Source: Desulfallas thermosapovorans DSM 6562
GTDB lineage: Bacteria > Bacillota > Desulfotomaculia > Desulfotomaculales > Desulfallaceae
Reading direction: 5' to 3'
Length of the DNA: 64,000 nt
NCBI RefSeq assembly: GCF_008124625.1
Contig: NZ_VNHM01000003.1
Span: forward strand, 62,001-126,000
Positions 1 to 9,110 of the stretch are shown in pieces (within the stretch, counting starts at the first letter, position 1; each line of letters starts with the position of its first letter). Below the pieces are notes generated by a model. The model was not told the origin of the DNA and ran no database searches. It worked only from the letters and a program-made list of their open reading frames with translations. The position numbers were made by a program, and so were the translations under genes.

Positions 1-1
1 C

Positions 2-889
2 GCTTATAAAAGCTTTCCCATTTGGGGTAAAGCGGAGACGGATGACGCCTTCATACTGTTAAAAAACGTTGTTGTTTATAACCATGAGCAAAAATATTAT
101 GATTTTGATGAGATTCCGTGGTACTGGGAGATAGCCAAAAAAATAAGTAACAACGAGCTCCGTAATGCATTTGTTAAAGTTTGCTATTTTTACAGCAGGC
201 CTTATATCTTTCACAAAGATAAAAGTACTATAAAGCTGCAGGGAATTATAGCATTAAAAGGCTCAAAAGACCCGGACGATTTCCTTGGTATAAACCAGCC
301 ACTGGATATCAGACTTTACGGAGATTACGATGTCTCCCTGACCAGCGGCATGGGTTCAAGACACAGAGATGGCAGCAATGTTTTATTATTTGAGTCAATG
401 GGAAACGATGTATTGCTTAAGAATAATCACACTTACAAGGCGGTTATTAAAAATGAACAAGACGAGATAATTAAGGAGTTACCCTTAAGGCCGCAGTGGA
501 GGTATCAGGCTTATAGTTTTTTTGATGCAAGACCTTTTTATTATCCCTTCGAACCTGCAATTACAATTAATAGATTCATCAATTTATTAAAGGACAACCA
601 AAGGGAACTGGCCGCAAGCTATATACATTTCAAGTGCAAAGAAACATTCCCCTGGGAAAACTTTGACCACCCATACTTTAGCGAAGCACACCCGGGTGTT
701 GAGTACTATATTGGTAATTACCTGGGGTTTGAAAATGTTTTTTCCATGAATTTACTATACTTTAAACCGGGTGATCAGGTCCGCACTCCGGACCAGTGTT
801 TTGCAAGGCAGGCAATCTATTTTGTTGATCACCTGGGAAAATGGAAAATTATAAACGCGGAGCCCATCGAGATTGATGATTATAATTAA
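2..889 (+). CDS. Hypothetical protein, 5'-truncated by the window edge
   Basis: The reading frame is open from base 2 to the stop at 887-889, giving at least 295 residues; the start lies outside the window. The internal ATG at 350 is not a convincing start because the frame and protein-like composition continue upstream of it without a ribosome site. The product is soluble-looking, rich in aromatic residues (for example PWYWEIAKK near residue 40 and FYYPFEPAI near residue 180), with no membrane segment or recognised catalytic motif. I do not recognise the family. It is followed by insertion-sequence debris, so it may itself belong to an accessory segment. Confidence 0.6.
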   Translation, partial: AYKSFPIWGKAETDDAFILLKNVVVYNHEQKYYDFDEIPWYWEIAKKISNNELRNAFVKVCYFYSRPYIFHKDKSTIKLQGIIALKGSKDPDDFLGINQPLDIRLYGDYDVSLTSGMGSRHRDGSNVLLFESMGNDVLLKNNHTYKAVIKNEQDEIIKELPLRPQWRYQAYSFFDARPFYYPFEPAITINRFINLLKDNQRELAASYIHFKCKETFPWENFDHPYFSEAHPGVEYYIGNYLGFENVFSMNLLYFKPGDQVRTPDQCFARQAIYFVDHLGKWKIINAEPIEIDDYN

Positions 890-905
890 CGATGCTTTAC
901 CAAGA

Positions 906-940
906 AGCGCCGTAAAGCCCCCGGCTTTAGCCGTAGGGAT
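906..940 (+). mobile_element. Possible IS200/IS605-type end remnant
   Basis: A short stretch contains the hairpin CGGCT-TT-AGCCG (922-933) preceded by AAAGCCCC and followed by TAGGGAT. This arrangement resembles the hairpin-bearing right ends and guide-RNA scaffolds of IS200/IS605 (TnpB-type) elements. No tnpA or tnpB is present, so at most this is a scar. The resemblance is from memory of the family and is not conclusive. Confidence 0.25.
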
Positions 941-974
941 ATAAGGCACACCGGGAAACAACTCCGGTAAAAGC

Positions 975-1274
975 CGCAACGGCTACAGTCAGAAAACCAT
1001 ACAAACCAGGCTTGGTAAAACGGAACTCAAGATACCCAGAGATCGTATTGCAGAGTTTGAACCCCAAATTATCAAGAAATATGAAACAACTTCAAACCAG
1101 TTGGAAGATCAAATCATAGCCATGTATGCTAAAGGCATGTCTACCCGCGATATTTTATCGCAAATTCGGTCAAATCGTATCCAAAATTGCCGGCTTTGGC
1201 CTGATGAATTATTTAGGCAAATTAGCGAGAAAGTTATCCTATGGCATAGATTAAGCTTTAATTCAGCCCGGTGA
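975..1274 (+). pseudogene. IS256-family transposase remnant
   Basis: An open frame with no plausible start encodes RNGYSQKTIQTRLG, then ELKIPRDR, FEPQIIKKYE and MYAKGMSTRDI. These are the successive conserved blocks of the N-terminal part of IS256 (mutator-type) transposases. After MSTRDI the similarity fades and the frame closes at TGA 1272-1274, so the N-terminus, the catalytic DDE region and the C-terminus are all missing. No terminal inverted repeats were recognised. It is a dead fragment and indicates past transposition next to the truncated gene upstream. Confidence 0.8.
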
Positions 1275-1290
1275 CACCGGGCGTTTCTTT
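1266..1290 (+). terminator. Rho-independent terminator-like hairpin
   Basis: The perfect stem GCCCGGT-GAC-ACCGGGC (1266-1282) is followed by a T-rich tract. It overlaps the end of the transposase remnant. Confidence 0.5.
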
Positions 1291-1526
1291 ATAGCTTATG
1301 CCTGATTTTCCGGAGCCAAGTACTGACCAATATCTCATATAATTGTGGGAAGGTTAAGCAGTTTCTAAAAAACTTATGCGCACTTGCCAATTAATTATGA
1401 GAGGATTTTGTTTGGAAGGATAATGAACACCTGAGATGATATACCACCTAACACTGAAGGCCGGGAGCGTAACACTACTATTTGAATTTTAATATAATGT
1501 TTGAGGGTAATTAAAGGAGGGATACG

Positions 1527-2484
1527 ATGGGGCTTCAAATTAAGAATCCCGGTATGCTTAATAAATTAGAAGAGATTATATATAATATTATTAACCTTAA
1601 TATACCACTTGGTTTTTTTGCTTTAAGCGTAATATCGGTTGTTATTATTATTTTAATTTTTCACTACATTAATAAAAGATTTTCTCCGGGTAATGTTTTT
1701 CTTCCAGGGCTAATTGTGGGTAAGGATAATAGGCTGAGCATATCCAAACTCCAGGGAGTCCTATGGACAATAGTCGCCATAATTTCCTACATAACCTTAA
1801 AGCTTATCAACGCTTATTGTTTAGTGCCCATGGAAACCCAAATACCACCCAACTTGCTTATACTTATGGGATTGAATTATACCACCCTTGTTTTGGCTAA
1901 AGGTATAACCGGTTATTCAGCCAATAAAGGTGGGATAAAAACAGTATCCACAAAAACTTCATTTGCGGATTTTTACACAACCGACGATGATAATAAGGTT
2001 GACTTGATGAAGTTCCAAATGCTAATTTGGACCATAGCAGCAGTAGTAGTCTATTTTGCCCATTTCTTTGCCCAGTTTCATGGCGATGTCAGCATAATCG
2101 GCTTTACCGGATATTGATAATTCCCTTTTATACTTAATGTTTATCGGACATGGCGCTTACCTGGGTGATAAGGTTGTCAATATAAATAAACCTAAAATAT
2201 CAAGGGTTACGCCTTTGGTAATCAAACCCGATGAACCTTTCAACATAATAGGGCTGTTTGCTGAAAATGAAACTACCTTTACCATGAACAAAAACATGAC
2301 CCTGGATATACTGGGTTGGAATACCTTGCCCAGCGGTCTTGCCAGTGCCCAGGTGTCCATCCCGGTAGGTAGCAAATTAAGTTCCACCCCGGTGGAGATA
2401 ATAGCAACCACGCAAGGCAAAATAACTGATCCTTATTTTGTTGATGTTAAATTGCAGAACTTTAAAAATGGAATAATAGTTTAA
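1527..2484 (+). pseudogene. Membrane protein with C-terminal TIG-like domain, split by a frameshift
   Basis: Two frames, 1527-2114 and about 2101-2484, make one protein of roughly 318 residues. The first frame ends FTGY-stop at 2115-2117. Removing one T from the TTT at 2103-2105 continues it as LPDIDNSLLYLMFIGHGAYLG. Support comes from an internal repeat: SKLQGVLWTIVA...PPNLLILMG in the first half matches MKFQMLIWTIAA...DNSLLYLMF across the shift. Three hydrophobic helices (about residues 27-48, 75-92, 150-170) place it in the membrane. The last 95 residues look like a beta-rich IPT/TIG-type domain (ISRVTPLVIKPDEPFNIIG). A good ribosome site (AAGGAGG) precedes the ATG. Function is unknown. 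A sequencing error would produce the same picture. Confidence 0.7.
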
Positions 2485-2583
2485 CGATATTTAGGATTAT
2501 AACTTCCCGGCTTTAGTCTATGAAGATGAATTTACAGTGGAATTTACGGCATGACGGTAGATGTGGAAGCATAACGATAAAAC

Positions 2584-2631
2584 AAGCAAGGCACTCTGCG
2601 GAATTGTAAAGTAGAGTGCCTTGCTTTATTA
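2584..2631 (+). terminator. Strong intrinsic terminator
   Basis: A 14-bp perfect stem, AAGCAAGGCACTCT (2584-2597) with AGAGTGCCTTGCTT (2613-2626), is followed by a T-rich stretch. It ends transcription of the membrane/TIG gene and also has A/T flanks on the other strand. Confidence 0.8.
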
Positions 2632-2775
2632 TGATTGAATCCAAATTTTCCAGCCTCGTTATGCTCATAATCTTACAGACAAACTGGAATTTTAACCTCT
2701 GTTACTAATTTCATCAATTATTAATAATTTTGAACAACCTCAGGACAAAATATTTCTTGTACACGCGCTCGTTTA

Positions 2776-2961
2776 TCATAAAGTGTTGTCACTCCCTCTC
2801 ACTTTCCGCTTTACTCTCCACCGCACGATGTCGGCGATGAGCTCATAATCTATTGGCTTGCCAAGCGGTAGTTGAATCGTTCCTTTACTGGTCTTGTATC
2901 CTGCGAGCCGCTCCGCAAATTCGAATGTAGCTTCGCTGCCGGGGTATGATAAGCAAAAAGC
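2776..2961 (-). pseudogene. DUF1801 (YdhG-like) protein, C-terminal remnant
   Basis: On the minus strand an open stretch bounded by stop codons encodes YPGSEATFEFAERLAGYKTS, then KGTIQLPLGKPIDYELIADI and VRWRVKRK. This is the characteristic C-terminal block of the small DUF1801/YdhG proteins (GYKTSKGTIQ followed by P-D-L-I-x-x-I-V). The N-terminal half is missing and an in-frame TAG lies just upstream at 2962-2964. It is therefore a decayed gene between the terminator at 2.6 kb and the NRDE gene. Confidence 0.65.
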
Positions 2962-2980
2962 CTAGCGCCCCTCCTGTTAG

Positions 2981-3745
2981 CTATTCTTTCAACAAATTAA
3001 AGACAAAGGTGGAAAACTGCCAGCCAGCTTCGCCAGCTAAAGCCTTCTCATAAAATTGCACTTCTCCACTGGTGCTAACCAGAATAACTGTTTGAAATTG
3101 GGTGCCATAATTGCCGGTATCCACGAATATAGAGGACATCGCTCTCTCCAATTCAAGGGTAAGACCGGTGCGGGGTAATTCTTCATCGGGAGGCACTTCG
3201 GTATCATCCAGGATATTAAATAGCTGCTGGACTGAAAAATCAGCAGCTAAAATGCTGATTAATCGCTCCTTGGCTTTTTTAACTTTAAACCAGGGGGTGT
3301 CCAGCAAAGCGTTGCTTAATCCATACACTCCCGGCTGGATAGAGCGGATTTGGTTTTCTATGTTGGAATAATAATAAAGCCCCGCCTGTGTACCCACTAC
3401 TAAATTAAAAGGATCATATGCTTTTCGCCGGCTCTGGATACCCTGCAGATATTTTACTGGTGCAATGGGGTTTATTAAAAAATCCCGGGTTAAGGTGCCT
3501 CGCGAAATAGCAGCTTTTCTAGGTATGGATAAATCACGATAGTTGGTGAGGAAAGCCATGCGCCCTTCTTTGGTTATACCGGTCCAGGTTCCGCCTTTGG
3601 CTAAATCGACTCCAGCCAAAATGTTCGGGTATGCCGGCCAAAAATGAGCCGCCCTGGACGGCCTGTCCTTGAATTCATCTCTATTACCTAGAAAAATAAA
3701 ATCATATTTGGGATGAAATTTATATGCCATTAGCATAGTACACAT
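2981..3745 (-). CDS. NRDE family protein (TANGO2-like)
   Basis: The 254-residue product begins MCTMLMAYKF, keeping the conserved N-terminal Cys2, followed by LGNRDEFKDRPS, the signature that names the NRDE family. GGTWTGITKEGRMAFLTNYRD follows the family pattern. The fold is the Ntn-hydrolase type, with Cys2 as the candidate nucleophile after Met removal. The biological substrate is unknown; the eukaryotic homologue TANGO2 is linked to Golgi/mitochondrial and haem or lipid homeostasis. The start has a clear GAGGTG site. It is monocistronic, separated from glcD upstream by a terminator. Confidence 0.85.
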   Translation of the reverse strand: MCTMLMAYKFHPKYDFIFLGNRDEFKDRPSRAAHFWPAYPNILAGVDLAKGGTWTGITKEGRMAFLTNYRDLSIPRKAAISRGTLTRDFLINPIAPVKYLQGIQSRRKAYDPFNLVVGTQAGLYYYSNIENQIRSIQPGVYGLSNALLDTPWFKVKKAKERLISILAADFSVQQLFNILDDTEVPPDEELPRTGLTLELERAMSSIFVDTGNYGTQFQTVILVSTSGEVQFYEKALAGEAGWQFSTFVFNLLKE

Positions 3746-3906
3746 GCTTTTTCACCTCAGCGATATTATAACACTTGTGCAATATCGTAACACCAAATGT
3801 GCACATGGGGTATTTAAGCTGGCCGGCCCACTACACAAAGACCTTTTTGATTCCAATAGACAATACCCTTTTTTGTTATTTTATGATTTAAACCCTAATT
3901 ACCCAA

Positions 3907-3942
3907 AAAATCCCCGGCAATTCAACAATCACCGGGGATTTT
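3907..3942 (-). terminator. Intrinsic terminator of glcD
   Basis: AAAATCCCCGG (3907-3917) pairs with CCGGGGATTTT (3932-3942). On the minus strand the stem is followed by a run of T. It sits 23 bp past the glcD stop. Confidence 0.8.
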
Positions 3943-3964
3943 AATATTTTTCCAAACTGTAAAC

Positions 3965-5380
3965 TTAACACAATTCCACAAGTTTGTCAGGGTTAAGTAT
4001 TAAATTAGGATCCAATGCTTTTTTTATTGAAGCTATCATTCTCAGCTCAACCGGATTCATAAACTTGGCCATGGCCTTTTTCCTCTTGGCACCAATGCCG
4101 TGCTCACCGGATAATTTACCCTCGCAGGCATAAGTGACGAAATAAATTTCTTCAAGCACTTTTTCCTTAACTTCATACCAGGTTGCATCATCCAGGTTTT
4201 CTTTCAGTAAGGTTGCGTGCACATTACCGTCGCCCGCGTGACCGAAACAGGGAATTTTAATGGTATACTTTTTAGAAATTTGCTCTATTGCCTCCAGTAA
4301 TTTGGGGATATTGCTTATCGGGACAACGATATCCTCCATACAATATACCGGGCTTGTAACGCGCAGTGCTTCCGCCAGAACTCTCCTTGGTTTCCAGATT
4401 TTATCCTGGTTGGCCTTATCATTACCTATAAATACTTCAAGGCCGCCGTTTTCATAGCAAATACCAGCGATATTTTCGCAATCAGACTCGAGTTGGGCAT
4501 CGCTGTAAGCTTCAACTTCTATAATAATATAAGCACCTGCGTCGTTGTATGGAAGCTTTCGATCAAGGAATGATTCAGCTGACTTGATACACAGATTGTC
4601 CATAAATTCAATGGAAGTGGGGATTACTCCTACAGTGGTCATTATCTTGGGCACAACATTAATGGCAGTTTGCATGTCCGCGAAAGGAACCAGCAAAACC
4701 GAATTATACTTGGGTTTAGGCAAGAGTTTAAGATAAATTTTAGTGACCACGCCCAGTGTACCTTCAGAGCCTACCATTAAATGTACTAAATCATAGCCGG
4801 TTACGTCTTTGACACACTTACCGCCCAGAGTAATTATTTCCCCTGTAGCCAGAACAACTTCAAGACCATATATATGCTTGCTCGTTGTTCCATATTTTAC
4901 TGCCTTATTGCCCCCGGCATTGGTGGCCACGTTTCCCCCGATAAAGGAACTGTCGGCGCTGCAGGGATCACCCGCATACAGATAGCCTTCCTCCTGGGCT
5001 TTCCTTTGCACGTCCCCCGTGGTAACTCCGGGTTCAACAACCATAAACAGGTTTTCGTTATCTATCTCCAATATGCGGTTCATATTTTCGAGGGACAGTA
5101 CAATACCACCAATCATGGGAACCGCCCCTGCTGCAAGGCCCGTACCTGCTCCCCGGGGTGTTACGGGAACAAGTTCACGGTTGGCAAGTTTAAGCACTTC
5201 CGATACTTGCTGTGCATTATCAGGTTTAACAACTACTTCAGGTAAGTGCTTCCACTCGGCTTCGGGAACTTCATCACCGGCATATGTTTCTAATTTTTCT
5301 TGCTCTACAATTACATTACGTGAACCAACAATACTTTGCAAATTTGCTATCATATCTTCGGTCACTTTGTTATAATTCAT
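3965..5380 (-). CDS. glcD: FAD-linked D-lactate/glycolate dehydrogenase (GlcD family)
   Basis: The 471-residue flavoprotein has a PCMH-type FAD-binding domain (PRGAGTGLAAGAVP near residue 74, SSFIGGNVATNAGGNKAVKYG near 142). Its C-terminal FAD-oxidase domain carries CFGHAGDGNVHATLL near 382 and SGEHGIGAKRKKAM near 425. It oxidises a 2-hydroxy acid (D-lactate or glycolate) to the 2-oxo acid and passes electrons to a partner, probably the LutB-LutA iron-sulfur protein encoded upstream. The ATG follows AAGGAGG. It is separated from the lldR gene by 106 bp holding an operator-like palindrome, so it may have its own promoter. D-lactate is the likelier substrate because of the permease in the cluster; glycolate cannot be excluded. 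Confidence 0.85.
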   Translation of the reverse strand: MNYNKVTEDMIANLQSIVGSRNVIVEQEKLETYAGDEVPEAEWKHLPEVVVKPDNAQQVSEVLKLANRELVPVTPRGAGTGLAAGAVPMIGGIVLSLENMNRILEIDNENLFMVVEPGVTTGDVQRKAQEEGYLYAGDPCSADSSFIGGNVATNAGGNKAVKYGTTSKHIYGLEVVLATGEIITLGGKCVKDVTGYDLVHLMVGSEGTLGVVTKIYLKLLPKPKYNSVLLVPFADMQTAINVVPKIMTTVGVIPTSIEFMDNLCIKSAESFLDRKLPYNDAGAYIIIEVEAYSDAQLESDCENIAGICYENGGLEVFIGNDKANQDKIWKPRRVLAEALRVTSPVYCMEDIVVPISNIPKLLEAIEQISKKYTIKIPCFGHAGDGNVHATLLKENLDDATWYEVKEKVLEEIYFVTYACEGKLSGEHGIGAKRKKAMAKFMNPVELRMIASIKKALDPNLILNPDKLVELC

Positions 5381-5437
5381 CGTTAATCCTCCTTGTACAG
5401 TAAACTTATTTGGAGGTAGGAACTAATTATGGCATGG

Positions 5438-5448
5438 TGGTCAGACCT
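5438..5448. promoter_or_regulatory. Predicted LldR operator upstream of glcD
   Basis: TGGTCAGACCT fits the TGGTnnnACCA pattern found twice more in this cluster, with one mismatch in the outer base. It lies 58 bp upstream of the glcD start. FadR-family lactate regulators are known to bind TGGTnnnACCA-like palindromes; assignment here is inference. Confidence 0.5.
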
Positions 5449-5486
5449 AAAATCCAATCCCATTCTATATACACATGTTCTTATTT

Positions 5487-6185
5487 TTATTTACCAAACA
5501 TGTATTCCTCAACACCGGTTAGATGCTGCAGCATGGCTTTGCGTGCAGCGGCGGCATCGGAATTACTTATTGCCCTGTAAATAACCTTGTGTTCACGCAA
5601 TAGACGAGGGGGATTAACCGGGTCCAGATATAGCCGTTGCCGGGCAACAGCCAGTAATGTGGTCATGGTATCGGCAATAGTGTTCATGAGTTTATATAGC
5701 AACGAATTGCCGGCGGCCTGTGCTATGGCAAAATGAAAATTCATATCGGCCATCTCGCCCAGATTACCCTCTTTAAGATCCTGTTCCATTTGCTGCAAAG
5801 CATAGGACATTGCCTTGAGCTGTTTTTCATTACTTCGTTTCGCTGCCAGTACAGCAGCCTCAACTTCGAGTATTTTCCTCAGCTCCATTAACTCGCGGGC
5901 AGTTTCATCATCCATTGCCAGGGTGGAAAAAGATCGAAGTAGAGCATCAGGTGTGGTATCATTAATAAAAGTGCCCTCACCGGGCTTAACTTTAATAATA
6001 CCCATCGCCTCCAAAGCACGTAAAGCTTCCCGCACGGCAGAACGGCCTACCTGCATTTTTTCGGCCATTTCCCTTTCCGTCATTAACCTGTCACCGGGAT
6101 TCAGGACACCTTTGTTAATCATTTCTTTAACTTGTTCAATAATTTCTTCGTATATTTTTCTTGTTTTAATTGGTTTAAAGTACAC
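5487..6185 (-). CDS. lldR: FadR-family transcriptional regulator, probable lactate regulator
   Basis: The 232-residue protein has an N-terminal winged helix of the GntR type (residues about 8-75, with LMTEREMAEKMQVGRSAVREALRALE) and a C-terminal all-helical FCD ligand domain (about 90-225). The latter includes DMNFHFAIAQAAGN and REHKVIYRAISN, whose Asp/His residues normally hold a metal and the acid ligand. A GTG start after GGGAGG is used. The gene lies inside the lactate cluster, after lutBA and before glcD. It most likely represses the cluster in the absence of lactate through the TGGTnnnACC palindromes at 5438, 10990 and 12109. A pyruvate or glycolate sensor (PdhR/GlcC-like) is the main alternative. 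Confidence 0.8.
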   Translation of the reverse strand: MYFKPIKTRKIYEEIIEQVKEMINKGVLNPGDRLMTEREMAEKMQVGRSAVREALRALEAMGIIKVKPGEGTFINDTTPDALLRSFSTLAMDDETARELMELRKILEVEAAVLAAKRSNEKQLKAMSYALQQMEQDLKEGNLGEMADMNFHFAIAQAAGNSLLYKLMNTIADTMTTLLAVARQRLYLDPVNPPRLLREHKVIYRAISNSDAAAARKAMLQHLTGVEEYMFGK

Positions 6186-6317
6186 AATAGTCCTCCCGTT
6201 TAACCTTTCAACAAGCTTGTTATTTAAATGTGTATAATATTACATTATATAACGTTAGGACTATCTATACAAACCCTCACACCTTGGAAACAGAGTTGTT
6301 CATTAAGACACGCCATT

Positions 6318-8483
6318 TCAGGGTAGAAGCTGTTCGGCAAGTATTTCGGCAGTATGCTTCACAGTAATATTTTTGTCGCGGCTGTCCAGTCCCCCGTGCA
6401 ATTGTAAAAGGCATCCGGGACAGTCCAGAGCAAGCAGCTCCGCACCGGAATTAATTATAGATGCCAGTTTCTTTTCCAATATATGCTGAGAAATCTCGGG
6501 GTACTTAATTGAATAAGACCCCCCAAAACCACAACACCTGTCCGGGCCCTCCATTTCCACCAATTCCAACCCGGCAGACTTGAGAAGCTCTCTGGGTTCA
6601 ACCGTAATGCCGAAAACTCCTTTCATATGACAGGAATCATGATAAGTTACTTTTCCGGTGGTTTGCGCCAGCTTCAGGTTTTGTCCACCATTTGACTTTT
6701 CGGCCAGCAAAGCAGCAAAGGTATATACTTTACTGCTAAAATTCCTGGCACGTTCACCCCACTTGGGATCACCGGCAAGAGCTTCCACAAAGTGATGCTT
6801 TAAAGCATGGGCACATGTAGGGCATGCCGTGGTAATATAATCCACACCGGCCTTTTCAAAAGCAGCAATGTTTTGACGTGCCAGTTCCGCAGCTGTTTCT
6901 CTTGATCCCATGTATACTGCAGGCATGCCACAACAAGTTTGCTCCAGGGGAAATACCATTTGCATGCCCATGTGGTGAAGCAGTTTGTATACAGCCACCC
7001 CCAGGCGCGGGTAGATAAAATCTGTTAGGCAGCCGGCAAAAAACCCTACCCTTGGTTGCCATTGCTCTTCTTGGGCCACCTTTTTATCATCGAGTGCAAC
7101 CACAAGATCCCTGAAAGGTTTGTCAGCAATAGCCGGAAGGCTGCGCCCCTCCGTTAAGCCTGCCAGGAATAAGGGCAGGTGACGAACCAGCCCGCCGGTT
7201 TGAAAGGGTTTTTGAGCCGCATGGGCAACTTTTAGCAAGCGGTGAAACAGCTTGCGGTTGGGAAGCACTCTTTGCATAACAAATTTCGGTATACCGGGTA
7301 AGCCCTTTTTATCGACAACGCGGCTGCGCAATTCCCTTATCAAGCCCGGTATATCAATTTTCCCCGGGCAAAACCTCTTGCATCGTTCACAACCAATACA
7401 CAGGTTTTGTATGTCGCTGGCATTTTCAAAACCATTAAAGAATGCAGTAAGAATAGTGCCTATGCCACCGGTATACACATGTCCGTAAACATGCCCGCCT
7501 ACAATTTGAAATACGGGACAAACGTTGAGGCAGGAAGCGCAGCGTATACACTGCAGGGCTTGTTTAAAAACGGGGTCAGCTTGCATTTGGCTGCGGCCAT
7601 TGTCCAGCAACACTATATGCAGCTCTTTTGGCTTAACATTGCCGCCAGCGTCAATCACGGGGGTTGGTCCTGTAATCATCGTTACATAACTGGTAATTTT
7701 TTGGCCCGTAGCGCTGCGTGGAAGTGCTTCCAGAATGGGTTCAACATCTGCGAACTTTTCCACGAGTTTTTCCAGCCCCACAATGGCTACATGTATCGGA
7801 GGCAAAGTCGTGGTAAGCCTACCATTACCTTCATTGGTGGTTATAACCAGTGTTCCCGTTTCAGCCACGGCAATATTGGCACCGGATATGCCCATGCCGG
7901 CTTCTAAAAATTTCCGGCGCAGTTGTTCCCTGGCCACCTTGACCAGGACAGGTATATCTGAAGAAAGCTGCAGGTTAATTTCTCCGGAAAATACATCTGC
8001 GACCTCTCCCCTGGTCATATGGATGGCCGGCATAACCATATGCGACGGTTTTTGTCCGGATAACTGTAATATCCACTCGCCCAGGTCTGTCTCTACAGAT
8101 TCCAAGCCCTTTTCGTTCAAATACTCGTTCAGGTGAATTTCTTCGCTGGCCATGGACTTGGATTTAACAATTTTTTTTACACCCCTGGCCATGGCCAGAT
8201 TTAATATATAGTCCCTGGCTTCCTGAGCATTCTTTGCCCTGTATACCTTCGCGCCGCGAGAAAGCATGTTTTGCGTAAACCGGTCAGCCAGCTCTTCCAT
8301 ACGACCGGCGGCTGACCGTTTAATGGAAGATATCTTCTCCCGCAGTTCTTCAAAATTTTTACCCGTATAAGCTTTTTCCCTTGACACCAGGTAATCATTA
8401 CCGAAACGCCCCAGGGCCCCCCGTAGATTTGGGTTGGCCAAAGCTTCTTTGATATTGTTCTTCATGTCCTGTCGATTAGTCAC
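6318..8483 (-). CDS. LutB-LutA fusion: LUD-domain iron-sulfur lactate oxidation protein
   Basis: About 721 residues. Residues 40-290 form a LUD (LutB-type) domain. Two 4Fe-4S motifs follow, CIRCASCLNVCPVF and CIGCERCKRFCPGKI. The C-terminal half carries two CCG domains (TCCGMPAVYMG and DRCCGFGGSYS), which in Bacillus form the separate protein LutA. The product therefore combines LutA and LutB of the L-lactate dehydrogenase complex, or acts as electron acceptor for GlcD; it is probably membrane-associated but has no membrane helix. The start is set at GTG 8483, preceded by GGGAG at 9-nt spacing and overlapping the lutC stop; ATG at 8492 or 8465 are alternatives. The longest open frame (to 8546) starts inside lutC and is unlikely. 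Confidence 0.85.
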   Translation of the reverse strand: MTNRQDMKNNIKEALANPNLRGALGRFGNDYLVSREKAYTGKNFEELREKISSIKRSAAGRMEELADRFTQNMLSRGAKVYRAKNAQEARDYILNLAMARGVKKIVKSKSMASEEIHLNEYLNEKGLESVETDLGEWILQLSGQKPSHMVMPAIHMTRGEVADVFSGEINLQLSSDIPVLVKVAREQLRRKFLEAGMGISGANIAVAETGTLVITTNEGNGRLTTTLPPIHVAIVGLEKLVEKFADVEPILEALPRSATGQKITSYVTMITGPTPVIDAGGNVKPKELHIVLLDNGRSQMQADPVFKQALQCIRCASCLNVCPVFQIVGGHVYGHVYTGGIGTILTAFFNGFENASDIQNLCIGCERCKRFCPGKIDIPGLIRELRSRVVDKKGLPGIPKFVMQRVLPNRKLFHRLLKVAHAAQKPFQTGGLVRHLPLFLAGLTEGRSLPAIADKPFRDLVVALDDKKVAQEEQWQPRVGFFAGCLTDFIYPRLGVAVYKLLHHMGMQMVFPLEQTCCGMPAVYMGSRETAAELARQNIAAFEKAGVDYITTACPTCAHALKHHFVEALAGDPKWGERARNFSSKVYTFAALLAEKSNGGQNLKLAQTTGKVTYHDSCHMKGVFGITVEPRELLKSAGLELVEMEGPDRCCGFGGSYSIKYPEISQHILEKKLASIINSGAELLALDCPGCLLQLHGGLDSRDKNITVKHTAEILAEQLLP

Positions 8484-9051
8484 CGGATTCATCTCCCGCT
8501 TCATCAACAAAAATGATGTGTAATTGTTCCGGACCGTGCACTCCAATGGTTAAAACGCGTTCAATATCGGCCGTGCGGCTTGGCCCGGATATAAATGAAA
8601 TATATCCGGGCAGGTTGGTGCGCCGCGAATTTAAAACATCCATGGCATCACCAAAATATTCCACAAGCCGTTCTGTACGCACCAGTGCAACATGCACAGG
8701 GGGTAAAGTTGAAACCAGCCGCTGGTTTATGCTGGTACTGTCCTGCACCAGGGTACCGGTTTCGGCTATGGCCAGGTCTACTTCCGACAGGCCCAGACCA
8801 GCGTCTTCACAATGCATCCTTAAATCACCGGTACAAATTTCTATGCCGCCGGCATCAATTACATCAAGGCATTTGTCAACCAATTCAGACCTGGCGGCAA
8901 CCATTTTACCGGCCCCCACTTGTTTAATAATTGCTGCCAGCTGAACTCCTGCCCCTGCAGGGTCGGAAACCCGGTATACCCGGGCGGAGATTGCTTCCGC
9001 TTGTTCCATAAACCGCCGGTACAATATATTCATTCCTTTTTTATCTGACAC
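8476..9051 (-). CDS. lutC: LutC-family LUD domain protein
   Basis: The protein has about 191 residues and one LUD domain; LAIAETGTLVQDSTSINQRL and STLPPVHVALV are the conserved blocks, and they also occur in the LUD half of the fusion protein encoded downstream. LutC is the third subunit of the LutABC lactate oxidation complex. The GTG at 9051 is preferred because GGGGGG lies 7 nt upstream; a GTG at 9096 has no ribosome site. The two starts share an almost repeated sequence (GTGTCAGATAA), a small local duplication. It follows lctP closely and overlaps the next gene, so the genes are co-transcribed. Confidence 0.8.
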   Translation of the reverse strand: MSDKKGMNILYRRFMEQAEAISARVYRVSDPAGAGVQLAAIIKQVGAGKMVAARSELVDKCLDVIDAGGIEICTGDLRMHCEDAGLGLSEVDLAIAETGTLVQDSTSINQRLVSTLPPVHVALVRTERLVEYFGDAMDVLNSRRTNLPGYISFISGPSRTADIERVLTIGVHGPEQLHIIFVDEAGDESGD

Positions 9052-9110
9052 AGTAATTCCCCCCCGCCCGCTCGCATAAATAAAGTTATCTGACACATCC
9101 GTTATCGCAA

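Noticed and set aside
2485-2520. CCCGGCTTTAGTC as another IS200/IS605 end
   Set aside because: Too short and without a stem; similarity to the 922-933 hairpin is not significant.
6318-8546. Full 742-codon form of the LutB-LutA fusion
   Set aside because: The extra N-terminus would overlap most of the lutC 3' end, and GTG 8483 has a proper ribosome site.
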